Source: Coffea arabica
Taxonomy: Eukaryota > Streptophyta > Magnoliopsida > Gentianales > Rubiaceae
Length of the DNA: 64,000 bases
Assembly (NCBI RefSeq): GCF_036785885.1
Contig: NC_092329.1
Location: forward strand, 15,208,449 to 15,272,448
Direction of reading: 5' to 3'
The notes below the pieces were generated by a model. The model searched no databases. It worked only from the letters and a program-made list of their open reading frames with translations, and was not told where the DNA came from. Position numbers and translations under genes: made by a program. Below are positions 1-11,036 of the stretch, piece after piece; position 1 is the stretch's first letter, and every line of letters starts with the position of its first letter.

Positions 1-129
1 AGTTCTGACGAGAGTCAGATAGACGATTCACTAATTTTTAGGGTGGGTACACCCTAGAAGGACGTGAGGTCGTCACATATATGCGATTTGGTTAAAGAGG
101 CAAAAAAAAGAGAAGAAGAAGAAATTTTG

Positions 130-2170
130 GCTGTGTTAGGATCCCCCAAAATTTTCAAATACTGTTTTTGTAGTCCAAAAACAGGGGTGGAAAATTTAAA
201 AGTCTACAGTGCGCCTTTACTAAAATGATACCATTTTAACTCAAAACCCCATCGTCTCTGTTTTTGTGTCCCAATTACCTACTGTTCCGTTTTTGTGAAG
301 CATGCTTTCCCCTTTTCTAATTGATGTTCTTGCCGAAGCATTACCTCTCCGCCATTCCAGCCCTGGAACAACTGCAGAACCCCCATTAAACTTGAGGCGA
401 GCTTCTCCGACCATTGGTGCACCAAATCTTCAACAAAAACTTGCCAAATTAGCATATCCTCCATTGTTAAGTGAATACTCAGCTCATCAGGTTAGTACTT
501 TTGGTTGTTCTATCCACTGCGTTTTGAGTATGCCGACCATTTTGAGCAGCAAGCTCCCCTTTCCTCATAGCAGCGTTCTAAGTAGCTTCATAAGTCATCC
601 CTGTACAGCTGTTTTCCCGCTTTTCTTTTTCCATGTGACACTTACTATGGTTCAAAAACTATTTTTGGGGTTCTTAGTTTATCAGCGGACAGTGCTGACA
701 CTTGTTTTGGCATTTGCTTGTCAGTGAATTTGGGAGCCTCTGTTGCCGACTGTGAGGAAACTGATACAAAATTTCAGGCAGGTTCTGCACGGGCCAGTCA
801 TCTGCATTGTGGCTGCATTTTCGGTCTTCCTTGCTAGCCAGGTCTATATATTCTCCAAGTTTCTAAGACAACAGAATTCATTGTTTAGGTTTTAGAACAA
901 AATTCTGGCGGACATAATCAGCTGATAGAATTCTCAGTAAATCCACTAGACATTTGGATGCGTTGACATTTATTTCTTAACAATTGCATGGCGATAAGAT
1001 AGTGATGGGTTGATACTTACTTGTTGGCGATACAACAGGGTTGCTGGACACAAACTTGTTCGAAACATTTGCCAACTGATGCACCTTAATCGTTGCTCCC
1101 TTGCATGGATTTACTGCATTTCTGGCTAAAGCTAACAGCTGCGATTGCTATTGCTTTAATTCTGCATTAATTATGGGGTTTTAGCTGCATTCATATTACA
1201 CATAACAGGCTTGAGCCATAATTTATTTGCTTGCCAATTTCGGATAATAGCTTATTTCCTTTTATTTTGCTGCTTTTTGGTTCTTATTTAGAGGGATTGA
1301 GTTAGTTTTTATGAGGAAGCTAATAAAACCATCCTTTCCATGAGTTGGCATACATAAGACCAGCAGGCATTAGTACAGTTTTACCGTCTGCAAGTAACGT
1401 TTTTGAGAAAATGTCGTTAAACTACCTCTAACTGCTGACAACAAGATAAATGATAACATCCTTAATATACGATGTTTATGCGCTTAGAAATAGACATAAA
1501 CCTATCGCTCTGTAAATCTTCCTTCAACAATAGTCAAGAATTCACTGTTGGAAAGTAATTAACATAGGTTACGGTTTGCACCTTTCACGTTTGTTCATTT
1601 CAGTTAATCCCCTTTGCTTATTGTTGTACCTATCATGCATAAACGTGCTAATCTGTCTTCGTAATTGCTCGGGAAGTCAGCTATGCTGACTTTTCAGCAT
1701 ATTTCACATTGAACATAAGCACTTGTTCAAATTTTTTGATCCTATATTGTATGCCTCACATTAATCTTTTCAAGTAATATGTTTCGGTCAGCTATCATTG
1801 GTTAACACACTTGACTTTGAGGTGAACGATTTAGGTGATACTTTGTAGAAGTTTAGTGCAACTACATGCCCCCTGTCACTCGGCATGCTTGGAAGGGTAT
1901 ATAGTACTTCCATCTTCTCTATCTGCACTTGACCGTATGGATACTTAATTGGTCATAACACGTGCTTCTCCTGCTGCTAGCTTTTCAAAGAAGTAGGAGA
2001 CTCAGCAATTCTTCTTCAAAGTCAGCTTGTGGAGAAAACGATTTGCAGCTGTGCATCACTAACTATTTCAAGGTGAGTTATCGAGAAAAACCTATGACTC
2101 GGGCTGGTTGAATGCCTTAGATCAGTTATGGAGCTACGTTAGTTTTCCTTGAGAGCTTAATTTTTCCTTT
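130..2170 (+). other. Non-coding 5' part of PIF element A
   Basis: About 2 kb without a recognisable protein. A T-rich subterminal part is followed by a possible 5' UTR exon ending near 490 at a good donor (TCAG followed by GTTAGT). This may be spliced toward the ORF1 start at 2171. A 141-codon frame at 302-727 runs through this donor and resembles no family, so I do not call it a gene. Confidence 0.35.
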
Positions 2171-3262
2171 ATGAGTCAACCACGAGCAAAGTATACGCAA
2201 CGTATCACTTTCACTTCGGAACATGAAATTGCATTTGCCCAACATCTTGTCAGTATGCATTGGAAGGGAGAAATATCCCCTCATAACATCGGGGGTCATG
2301 TCGTCCCCGAAATTACTAGCATGCTTAATGTTTCGTTTGGCACTTCATTTCCCCGCAACACCATTAGATCGAAGTACTATGCCTTGCAAAGCCTGACCAA
2401 ACTGTATATTTCATTCAAGAGGCGTGGCACTGGTATGGGTTGGGACTCTACCAACTACACTTTCATGATGGACGATGGCTGCTGGGCAGATCTACTCCAG
2501 GTGGCATAACCTTCGCCGATATTTCCTGCCTTAGATCAGTTTTTTATGACCCTTAACTTGTGCATCTGGACTTTTCGAATAAGTTTCTCGCTAGCAGCCT
2601 AATCATTTCCCTATTATGAAGACTAGTTGTATTGGGTGTTTTATGCATCCTCTAATGCTGATTTTAGTGTATTTTTTGTAGGTGAACAAAGGCTACGGAA
2701 GATTTTATGATAGATCATGCCTCGTTTTTTATTTGCTTGAAGCAGTGTTCATGAATCAAGGCGCTACTGGGGACTACAGCCCTCAACATGAACTATCACC
2801 TCTCAACTCTGAAGAGGAGTTGGAAATGGAGAATGCTATGAGAGGTGCTAGGGGAAAGGACTTTGTAGACGTCGGTTCATCGGATGAAGATGTTACGATG
2901 CCGTCGACTAGGAAAGGGAAAGGGAAAGGGAAAGCACAAATCGGGAGACATGTCAACCGATTCATTCTTCTCATGTCGAACCAATTCCGACAATATATCC
3001 GTGCTCTAGATAGCATTGAGAATTTGAGATCCATTTGAGTGGCAAAAAGGGCAATAGCATGAGTGGTTCGGTCTCTTCACCCTTGAAGACAGCACATCGT
3101 CCTTTGGATGCTGATTCCGAGCTAAAAGCTGCCTTGGCAGAGCTTTGTGGCCTGAATCTAGACATAAATGTGCATCTAAAGGTTGCAGATGCATTAAAGG
3201 ATGCTTCGATCGGGCGATTTGGGCCACTTGCAAGACTGATGTTGCCCGTCTTGCATTTGTGA
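2171..3262 (+). pseudogene. Myb/SANT-like ORF1 protein of PIF/Harbinger element
   Basis: In this superfamily ORF1 is a DNA-binding partner that helps the transposase reach the nucleus and the transposon ends. Exon 1 (2171-2500) starts at an ATG and has the spacing of the plant Myb/SANT-like trihelix fold, with an HWKGEI block and a GTGMGWDSTN block. A donor CCAG/GTGGCA at 2501 and an acceptor TTTGTAG at 2681 join it in frame to exon 2 (2682 onward), which carries NKGYGRFYDRS, like the usual segment after the SANT domain. An acidic serine-rich linker and a KGKGKGKA basic patch follow. Exon 2 stops at 3036-3038, but the adjacent frame at 3035-3262 continues with a helical C-terminal tail of the expected kind. 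A frameshift near 3035 is likely, so the copy is probably defective. Confidence 0.6.
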
Positions 3263-3984
3263 GGCACCGAGGGTTCTTACCCCCAGAGTAGATGGAGCCT
3301 TATCCATTTTATCTTTGTTACACTTATGAGAGCTCATGTTATGCATGTGTTTTTGTCCCTGCTATGTCATTTGAGTGTTGACATAGTATTAGCTTACGTA
3401 TGAGTATGCCTTAACTTTATTAGCGATTGTGCCACTGTACCAGGGAAGAGTTTTCCATTTTTCTTCCACTGATTTTTTTTTCCAATTTGACTCTATGAAA
3501 CAATGTTGCCGCGGCTGGCCACTTCCCTTTATTTCTCCGTCATTGGATTGGAAACCCTTGATTTATTACTTGACAAGTGACTAATTGTAATTACAGCTGT
3601 CTTGATAAAAATAATACATTTAATACTTGTTGCTTTTATTTTCATTGGCCAGTTGTTAATATGTTTATTGGTGCATTTGTGCAATATCTCCTATCCCATA
3701 TTATGTGGCATACCCAGGGTAAAATTCGTTGGTCTATTAGCATGATAGTCAGCTTTAGGTGTTTTGAATGTCATGGACTCAGGCTAGTTCATGGCCGTGG
3801 TTGAGCGTGTAGTAGTTTTCAACTTCAGTAGCTGTTTTGCTAACTACTTTTGACGCACTTTTGTTAACTACGAACTCTCTAAAGTTGGGTACTGGATTTT
3901 GTTGACATTTTTTTATCTATTTGTGGGACATAAATGTGTAGGGTAGGGATTGATCATTCAGTGAGAAGTTGGAATCATTAATTG
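3263..3984 (+). other. Spacer between ORF1 and transposase
   Basis: About 720 bp of T-rich DNA between the two element genes. I see no conserved coding segment, RNA gene or repeat in it. It would hold the ORF1 3' end and the transposase promoter. Confidence 0.4.
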
Positions 3985-5382
3985 ATGGATAACCACGTCC
4001 ATGTTCAGGGCGGACACTAGGACGATGAGACGGACGATATTGACCTCAACAACGTACTTCCGGCAGTTGTTGTACTGGGATTGGTTTTCTTTGACCCCTT
4101 CATGAATCGTGTTCCCAGAAGAAGAAGAATCCGAGATAGTGCACTTTTTGGCAGGGATTATGTGCTTGAGCTGATAAATGACCATCGAGATAGAATTATC
4201 GAGAATATGCACATTCATGTGCCCCTGTTCCTACAGTTGTGCGACCTCTTGGTTGAGCGTGGGTACTGGCACGCATATCCTTTTCAGAGGGTTAGGATTC
4301 ATGAATCCGTTGCTCTGGCACTAATGTGCTTGAGCCATGATGAGCGGCATCGGGCTTTAGCCGAGTGCTTCCAGCATTCAATAGAGACAATTGACCGGCA
4401 TGTACGTAGAGTTCTCCGAGCATTGGTGCGACTTAATCGTGATTTCGTTAGGCCAAGAACATTGGTGAGACACGCCCCAGAATTCTGAATAATGGACTCT
4501 TTTGGCCGTGGTTTAGGGTAAATAACTGTGACATTATATACATGCTAATTCATCCATAACTATGAAAGCACCTAATGCTGTTACTACATTAACATACAAT
4601 TTGCCGTTTTCTTGTCAGAATTGTATTGGAGCTTTAGATGGAACCCACATATCCGCTTGGTGTCGAGCAGAGATAAGAGAGCGGTTCAAAAATAGGCACG
4701 GTGGGTTATCTCAAAATGTGATTGCAGTTTGCGATCATGATATGCGATTTGTCTACATTCGAGTCGGTTGGGAAGGCAGTACACACGACACTAGAATTCT
4801 CCAAGACACATTGCTTGATCCAAATTTTGGGTTTCCAACGCCAACTCAGGGTATGTAACTAGTCTATCTTCAGAAGCTTTAAAACTTGGATTTCCATATT
4901 TGGCATTAGCAAATAACAAATAGATCGCCAATATGTTAGACAAGTTTGTTTAAATAATAAGACGGAAATCCATTGACTAGCATTCGATGCATTGACTGGT
5001 AGGAAAATATTATATGGTGGATGTTGCCTACACTAACATACCTGGGTTCATGGCACCATTTAGGGCTGCTCGGGGCACGCAGCATGAGCGGGCAGCTAAA
5101 GTTTTATTCAACCGGCGACACGCTTCTATTAGAAATATTATTGAACGAACTTTTGGGGTTCTTAAGAAGCGTTTTCCAATACTCAAAGGCCCAATGCAAA
5201 ACTACCTTATAGCAACTCAAAACAACATTGTGCTTGCATGTTGTATTCTGCACAATTTCATGAGAGATTATGTGCCCAACGATGAGTACTTCAATCAAGA
5301 AGTTGCCCTCGGAGCCCTTGCAAATGCACAGGAAGAAGGGAATCAAATCCATGGAGCCCAATCCATCAATGTGTCGCAATAG
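3985..5382 (+). pseudogene. PIF/Harbinger transposase A (DDE_Tnp_4), broken
   Basis: The family cuts and pastes the element, with a DDE nuclease preceded by a helix-turn-helix region. Exons are 3985-4517, 4619-4850 and 5003-5382, with GT-AG introns that keep phase. The N-terminal exon has the usual acidic start and a helical region with ALALMCLSHDERHRALAECF. The catalytic residues are visible: Asp in GALDGTHI (exon 2), Asp in GWEGSTHDTR (exon 2) and Glu in NIIERTFGVLKKRF (exon 3). Two breaks are seen. An in-frame TAG lies at 4018-4020, 11 codons after the likely ATG. A 1-nt deletion near 4480 (GAATT where the family context needs one more A) makes the frame stop before the exon end. The catalytic residues survive, so loss of function looks recent. 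Confidence 0.8.
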
Positions 5383-5649
5383 GGTATAGATAACTGGAAC
5401 GAAGATGGGCAGGCAATAACGGTTCACATGTATCTCAATGGACAGAACGCTTAAACAAGCCTAGGTCCTGCGTGTAGTAGTACTAAGTAGAAACTTTGCT
5501 TGGCTCCTACAATCCTGCTAAAACATTTTACAATTCAGCTGCTTTGTATGAACTACGTCTATTTTGGGGATGTACCATGAATGATTGGCCTTATCTCAAA
5601 AAGTCACCAAACTTGGAACAACATGCTGATTGCTACATGCCTAGGCTAG

Positions 5650-5810
5650 GAATAAAATTTTAGTTACAAGTAGGGAGAAAACAATGGATTGTAAATTATT
5701 TGAGATATTTTTACTGTAGCACTTTTTGTGATGTGATGTATGTGAGATAAAAAGATAATTGAGAAGATAAAAAGGTGTGTTGAAAATTGTAATGATGATG
5801 CATATCCCAG
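5650..5810 (+). repeat. MITE family M1, copy 1
   Basis: A block with TTTTTACTGTAGCACTTTTT, then GTGATGTGATGTATGTGAGA and an AAAAAGGTGTGTTGAAAATT stretch. Near-identical blocks occur at about 39857-39995 and, more diverged, at 40575-40715. The copies are non-coding, about 150 bp and AT-rich, as expected for a MITE. This one lies in the 3' flank of transposase A, inside the proposed element. Confidence 0.6.
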
Positions 5811-6039
5811 CTGTGCTGCAGATCCATGATTGGAGTGCAAACACTAGCTTTCCAGTGATCCCAAATTATTCCCCCAAATTGAGGTGCCTTTCAAATACAG
5901 GTCAATCCAAACGCAGAGTTTTGCAAAAACAATAAGTTGTTCAAAAACTTCAATCCAAGCGACTATGGCTGTATTTGAAAATATGCTACAGTTGAATTTT
6001 TGAAAAACACCTCCAAAAACAGTGAATCCAAACGCACCC

Positions 6040-7141
6040 TTTGTTTTTCATGGACTCTCATTGGCGGTAGACAATATGATTTTAGCTAATGTAAAATTCA
6101 ATGAATTGTCAATCTCAAACAATGAATTGATAACTCAAAAATCTCAAATTTATAAAATTGTTGATTAGCTTGACAATATGGAGTTCAATAGAATTGGATA
6201 GTTATAAGGAGGTTGACTGACGTTAAAAATTTCATTGTTGGTTGGCTAAATTTTTTGATAATTGTGGTTTATAAGGCTTTAAGAATTATTTTGTGGTAAA
6301 AATTTATGTAACAAACAAAATTACGACATCGTGTTTTGGGGCACTTATGAGAAGCAACTATGGTGACTTTAATGATGAATGAGTCATTGTGTTTGAATAA
6401 CTTGATCATGAAGTATTGTCAACCAAATTATTTGTTATGTATAAAGTTCCTCTTTTCACTACCTTGTGCACTATATGAAGTTCACCCACCAGATATCCCG
6501 TTTTGTTATTATACTAATTACACCATATTTAAAGGTGAACATTGCCCTTCTTTTGAATTAATGGGCTCACAGCAAACAAGTTTCATCCTAAAATATTAGG
6601 TAACACGATTGCAATACCAGAAGGCTTTTGATAATATACAGGCATATATCCTGAACAGTATACTTGGCGAAGAAGTGGCTGAAAATGATGATCTCGAGAA
6701 GGATAATGTGGAGGCTTCAAAGCTATATCCAGTCTAAATTTCAGCAGTCTGAGAGATTGCCGACATTTTTAGATGCAGACTTACGAAACCTGCTTTAGTA
6801 GTCAATTATGTGTCCTAAATCCTACCAAATGAACATGCGTCAAACATCGCCTTTCTAGTTCCGTTAATACATATACAACCACAAAAACATACACAGATTT
6901 TCATTTCTGTCCAGGTGCGCCAAAAAAGTTGAAGAGGACATGCATACATCAGTATTGTTTTGGCTAATTATATACAAGCAAAGGGACAAATAACCTGAAG
7001 CAGATAAATGTTTAGATATATATATCTAAAATTTACATGCTTTAGAGGAAAAAAGCAAAGTCGACACTCAACTCTGCAGTACAACTTCTCCATTAAAAAT
7101 GTTTTCTGGATGCAGACACTAGACTAATAACAGGGAATCTG
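6040..7141. other. Intergenic, no recognised gene
   Basis: AT-rich DNA between PIF element A and the F-box pseudogene. It has short chance frames only, one of 79 codons at 6360-6599. No repeat or RNA gene is evident. Confidence 0.5.
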
Positions 7142-8381
7142 CTAGTCATTCACGTTACCCTGGATCTTCCATGAGAGAAGGCTATTAACATGTGCAAAAT
7201 AGTGGCCAACAACTGGAAAACTTCCCTCCAGCATTTCTACTTTTCTCATATGTTGCAAAGAGCAGTCACAAGCATATAAAGAGCCATCTTTATCCTCAAA
7301 AATCATTTCGCCACAAATCCTTGAAAAGTAAAGAGGGATCAGATGACTGTTACAATCCACTGTGATGCTATATTGCTTTGCCCAACCATCACCACATAAA
7401 TTCCTCAAGATCCACCCATCAATTCGGCACAACTTTTTATGAGTCACAAATCCAAGACCCCCACGCATTTCCATAATCCTATCGTGAAGTTTACTTCTTC
7501 TCGGGAGAGGTATGCGATGAAACTTCTCATCATCCAGTGTCATATACACTGTACTTACTATGCATAGTTTTCGGAACCCAATGTATGGCCCCAATTGCAA
7601 AAACTGGATCATATACAAACCAGCGGAAAGCTCTGAATGCAGGTCCATCAACTATTCTCCATGATTTAGCTCCAAGATCAAGGATTTCACAGCTAACAAA
7701 TTGCATCTCGCCCTGAAACAAGTGAACCAGTTTAAAATTCCTGGTAGTCTGATGCAAGTCCATATGATTCATTATGAGGAGAACATAAACTACCCGAGGG
7801 AAGTGCAGTCAATTCCTTAGTAACAGGATTCAAGACTATTAATCCACCATTTTTCATCTTGTCATCAAGTACAATTAGACCACCGCCAGCTGCTCTAATT
7901 GTTCCCAGACAAGTGGTATTATACTCTTCTATCTTCATCTTGCCATTCTCTATTTCCATGAACTTGATGTGAAGTAACAAGGATGGATCTATAAGAGGTT
8001 GCTGACATACAGGCACAGATTGCAATTGAAAAAGCTTAGATTCAACAGAAAAAGCATTCGGTTTTTCTTGCAAGTTAGGCCTGCGATAAGGAAAAAAAGT
8101 ATCTCTTTTTGAAGGATGAAGAAAAACTAAGACACTTTCAGAACGTTGGAGATAGGCTTCAATGAAAATGGTGCTGTTGATAATCCTGTACGATGTCTTA
8201 CAGACAAACCTAGATCTTTGGAGAGATTCATGAGGCAGTCGAACAAGTATATTTGATATGCATTCTGATGGAAGATAAGGAATAAGGGTCTCATGTCGCT
8301 TTCTCTTCTCTTCCTCCAGCTCCTTCTTCTGTGATCTCTTTGTTCTACTAACTTTAGCAAGCTAATAGATTTGTCCGCCAT
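7142..8381 (-). pseudogene. F-box protein with F-box-associated domain, frameshifted
   Basis: F-box proteins bind SKP1 in SCF ubiquitin ligases and bring substrates through their C-terminal part. Reading the minus strand, a lysine/arginine-rich stretch leads into an F-box (LPSECISNILVRLPHESL, then RSRFVCKTSYRIINSTIF). A typical plant F-box-associated region follows, with GGLIVLNPVTKELTALP, a CEILDLGAKSWR block, GAIHWVPK and a C-terminal GWILRNLCGDGWAKQYSI. It lies in three frames: about 8360 to 7735, 7736 to about 7551, and about 7550 to the stop at 7142. The first switch fits one extra T in a TTTT run. The second fits a 1-nt change near the GTATATG at 7551. The 5' end is also out of frame with the best ATG (8379-8381), so either a third indel or an unseen upstream exon exists. 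Few in-frame stops otherwise. Sequencing error cannot be excluded. Confidence 0.7.
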
Positions 8382-8509
8382 TAACTTATTAGACACAACA
8401 TCCAGCAAAGCCCTGATTAAAGCTGTAAACAAAATTACTTCTGCGCTAATAAAGGACTTCAATTCTTGAGAAGGATAAGAAGCTATTAGTTTTGCTCATA
8501 CTATGACAG

Positions 8510-8820
8510 CTACCTATATCATGATTAGTGTTTTTGTGATGGTAACTACTAGCAGTTAGTACAAAGGATTAACAGGAATGAGATTGTTACTTCAAGCACT
8601 ATAAGGGTAATGAAATTGTTTTTTTTTTAACCAGACAGTAATGTATATCATGGTTAGTATGTTTGCAATGGTGACCATTCGCAGACAGTTATCTGTGTCT
8701 TGAGGGATAATGAAATTGTTATTTGTGTCTTGTGGGGTCTAATGAGACAGTTACATATATCATGATTAGTGTTTTTGGGATAGTAATCACTAGCAGTTAG
8801 TACAAAGGATTAACAGGAAT
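8510..8820. repeat. Three degenerate tandem units of about 110-130 bp
   Basis: Units begin with TATATCATG at 8515, 8644 and 8756 and continue with GATTAGTGTTTTTG-like text and a CACTAGCAG-like block. Units 1 and 3 share the longer end AGTTAGTACAAAGGATTAAC. Non-coding. Confidence 0.65.
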
Positions 8821-8901
8821 TTAACTTGACAAGTAGGATACAGCTTCTCAAAGGCAACTCCACGGGATTTGTGTACCACATTGAGCGAGACGCATGCAGT
8901 C

Positions 8902-10787
8902 TGAATAAACAAAAACAGTAGTAATTTCAAGTTACCAAACAATTTGCAAATATATTTGAGGTAGGTAAACTCTATCTCAAGTGTCAATATTAACACCTTA
9001 AACTATTCCCAGTGTACAAAAAGTCACTTTTCCTATTTAATAAAGAAACCTTAGATTTTCTAAAGTGGAAACTAGTAAAAGTTCAAAAAAAAAAAATCTT
9101 TTTCAGCTGACGTCTGAAGATTTATTGTCATATTTGTTTGATATCTCCTCCGGCAGATATATTCTTTGATTTCAGAATTTTGTGCTTGACTAGAATTTTA
9201 GAAACCAAGAAAACTAGTTTAGTGATAATCTAACAATCATAAACCAAGTGGTCTAAACAAAACCAACTTAATGGAGATGAACAAAGCACAACATAAAAAT
9301 GTGCCCACAATTTCAGCAGATTTCAGAGGTTTGGTATCTAGATTATGCTGACTCTTTCAACTTTTCATTCAAACAACAACAATAATATGCAACAGCACCT
9401 ATTGATAATGTGATCTGCAGAACCAGAATCTCTAGGACTGAATATTATCCAGAAACCATTCTACGTGTTATAGAGGTATGTAACAAAGATACACACCCTA
9501 GAGTAGCTATGATAAGCGCCCTTAAATTAAACCTCCGATTCTCGATCAAACACAAAAATTTACAGCAAAATCATCCAAATAGAGCAATTAACTATGGTGG
9601 ACGATAATTTAATTGTGTCAGAACTGAGAAACCTCAAGCCATAGATCTTTAGCATTCTCTTGTTTATGCTTGTTTCATGGGGAAATAACATTCTCTATTC
9701 TCACCAAGAACCAGACAGAAATGGAAAAACAAAAGGTGGAAAGAAACTGCAGACAGCACAAAAAAACTGGAACAATAGAATGCAATTGACAAAAACCTCC
9801 CACTGCGATTGTATCTAACCTTGCAATCAAAATCATGGTAAGAAGATGGGTAGTTCAGAACAGAAATAACCTAGCTAACTAATCTATGCATATATGGCTT
9901 CTCTTTACATAAGTAATCTATCAAAGAACACTTCTAGCTACCCTTTCAACGCCCTAACCATCTTCATTTATGCTCAATCTTAATATGGCCGGCCTGCTTT
10001 CAAATTCAATTTAGCTTTTCAGCGAAGCTCACTAAATTAATGTCTTTCTGATTGTAACCCAGCTCGAAAGTCTAAAGTCTCATCTGGCATATTCCAGATT
10101 ACATTTCAAAGAGTTGTCCTTCCCAAAATAGCACTAATGTCAAGACAGGCACCTGTAACATATAGTTTTTCTTAGAAAACTAATATGGTTAGCCGTAGTT
10201 TGACACTAACATTTTTTTTCGACAAATAGAAATGCCTTCGAAGAGGCTTTGACCTAGAATTTCAAACACACATCCAGAAACTATATTGATGTTTCAAAAA
10301 GAAAAGGAGAGTTAATAGGTGCTCATTATAGGTGATTTGATAAGAAATTGGACTGCCTTTTTCAGCTCACTATGCAGCAGCTGACTTGCCTCAAGAAAGC
10401 TATCTTCCTTGCTCACTGAAAGCTAAAGCTTTTTAACGTCATTCCATAAATACGTCATCTAAATATTTTTTCTAAAGTACATGAACCAGTTAGTTTGTAA
10501 TCTTTGCTTTCCCTATGAAAATTTCGCATCCTGTATTAATTTACTTTTCAGCTCTATACCTCTTAACATTTTTTGTCTATATTACACCAGAGAAGACATG
10601 CACATTTACAAAACACAATTGTTTAATAACCTATTCAATAGCTCCAATGAGCCTCTGAATTCCTTCCTACTAGACAGGTCATTCAAGAGACATACAGTTA
10701 CACAAGCAAATTAAAAAAAAGAAAAAAGAAACAGAGAGAGAGAGAGAGATGCACAAGCAACTAACTGTCCAATCTGATTCTAGGAAC
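8902..10787. other. Intergenic, no recognised gene
   Basis: AT-rich DNA with several poly-A/T tracts and a GA microsatellite near 10733-10748. Scattered splice-like sites on the minus strand could be UTR exons of an unseen gene, but no protein family is recognisable. Confidence 0.4.
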
Positions 10788-11036
10788 CATTCTGCAGAAT
10801 TCTGTATTTGAAAGGTGCAATGACATCAGGTTTGAGGAAAAATAAATGATGCCAGGAGCATCCAATTCTTACAATACTTTACTAAGAATCCAATCCAACT
10901 TTTTGACTCATTCTGCAGAATTCTGTATTTGAAAGGTGCAATGACATCAGGTTTGAGGAAAAATAAATGATGCCAGGAGCATCCAATTCTTACAATACTT
11001 TACTCAGTTGAAGAATCCAATCCAACTTTTTGACTT
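10788..11036. repeat. 121-bp tandem duplication
   Basis: Two copies start with CATTCTGCAGAATTCTGTAT at 10788 and 10909. They are almost identical. The second has a short insertion (TCAGTTG) before the shared end AATCCAATCCAACTTTTTGA. The low divergence suggests a recent event. Confidence 0.85.

Larger units (their letters stand above)
129..6039 (+). mobile_element. PIF/Harbinger-type DNA transposon A (degenerate)
   Basis: The segment carries the two-gene set of plant PIF/Harbinger elements: a Myb/SANT-like ORF1 followed by a DDE_Tnp_4 transposase on the same strand. The proposed ends are an imperfect inverted repeat: GGCTGTGTTAGGATCC at the left and, read on the minus strand, GGGTGCGTTTGGATTC at the right (12 of 16 positions agree). 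Both are flanked by TTT, which would be the 3-bp target duplication, although TTA or TAA is more usual for this superfamily. The coding content is well supported. The exact ends are inferred, because related inverted ends recur at about 5906-5960 and may belong to a separate MITE. Confidence 0.55.

Noticed and set aside
302..727. 141-codon plus-strand frame at the left
   Set aside because: No family features, and it runs through a likely splice donor near 490.
8822..8900. Minus-strand exon-like piece encoding SRGVAFEKLYPTCQVKF
   Set aside because: It faintly resembles a SPRY domain end and has an acceptor, but it is too short and alone.
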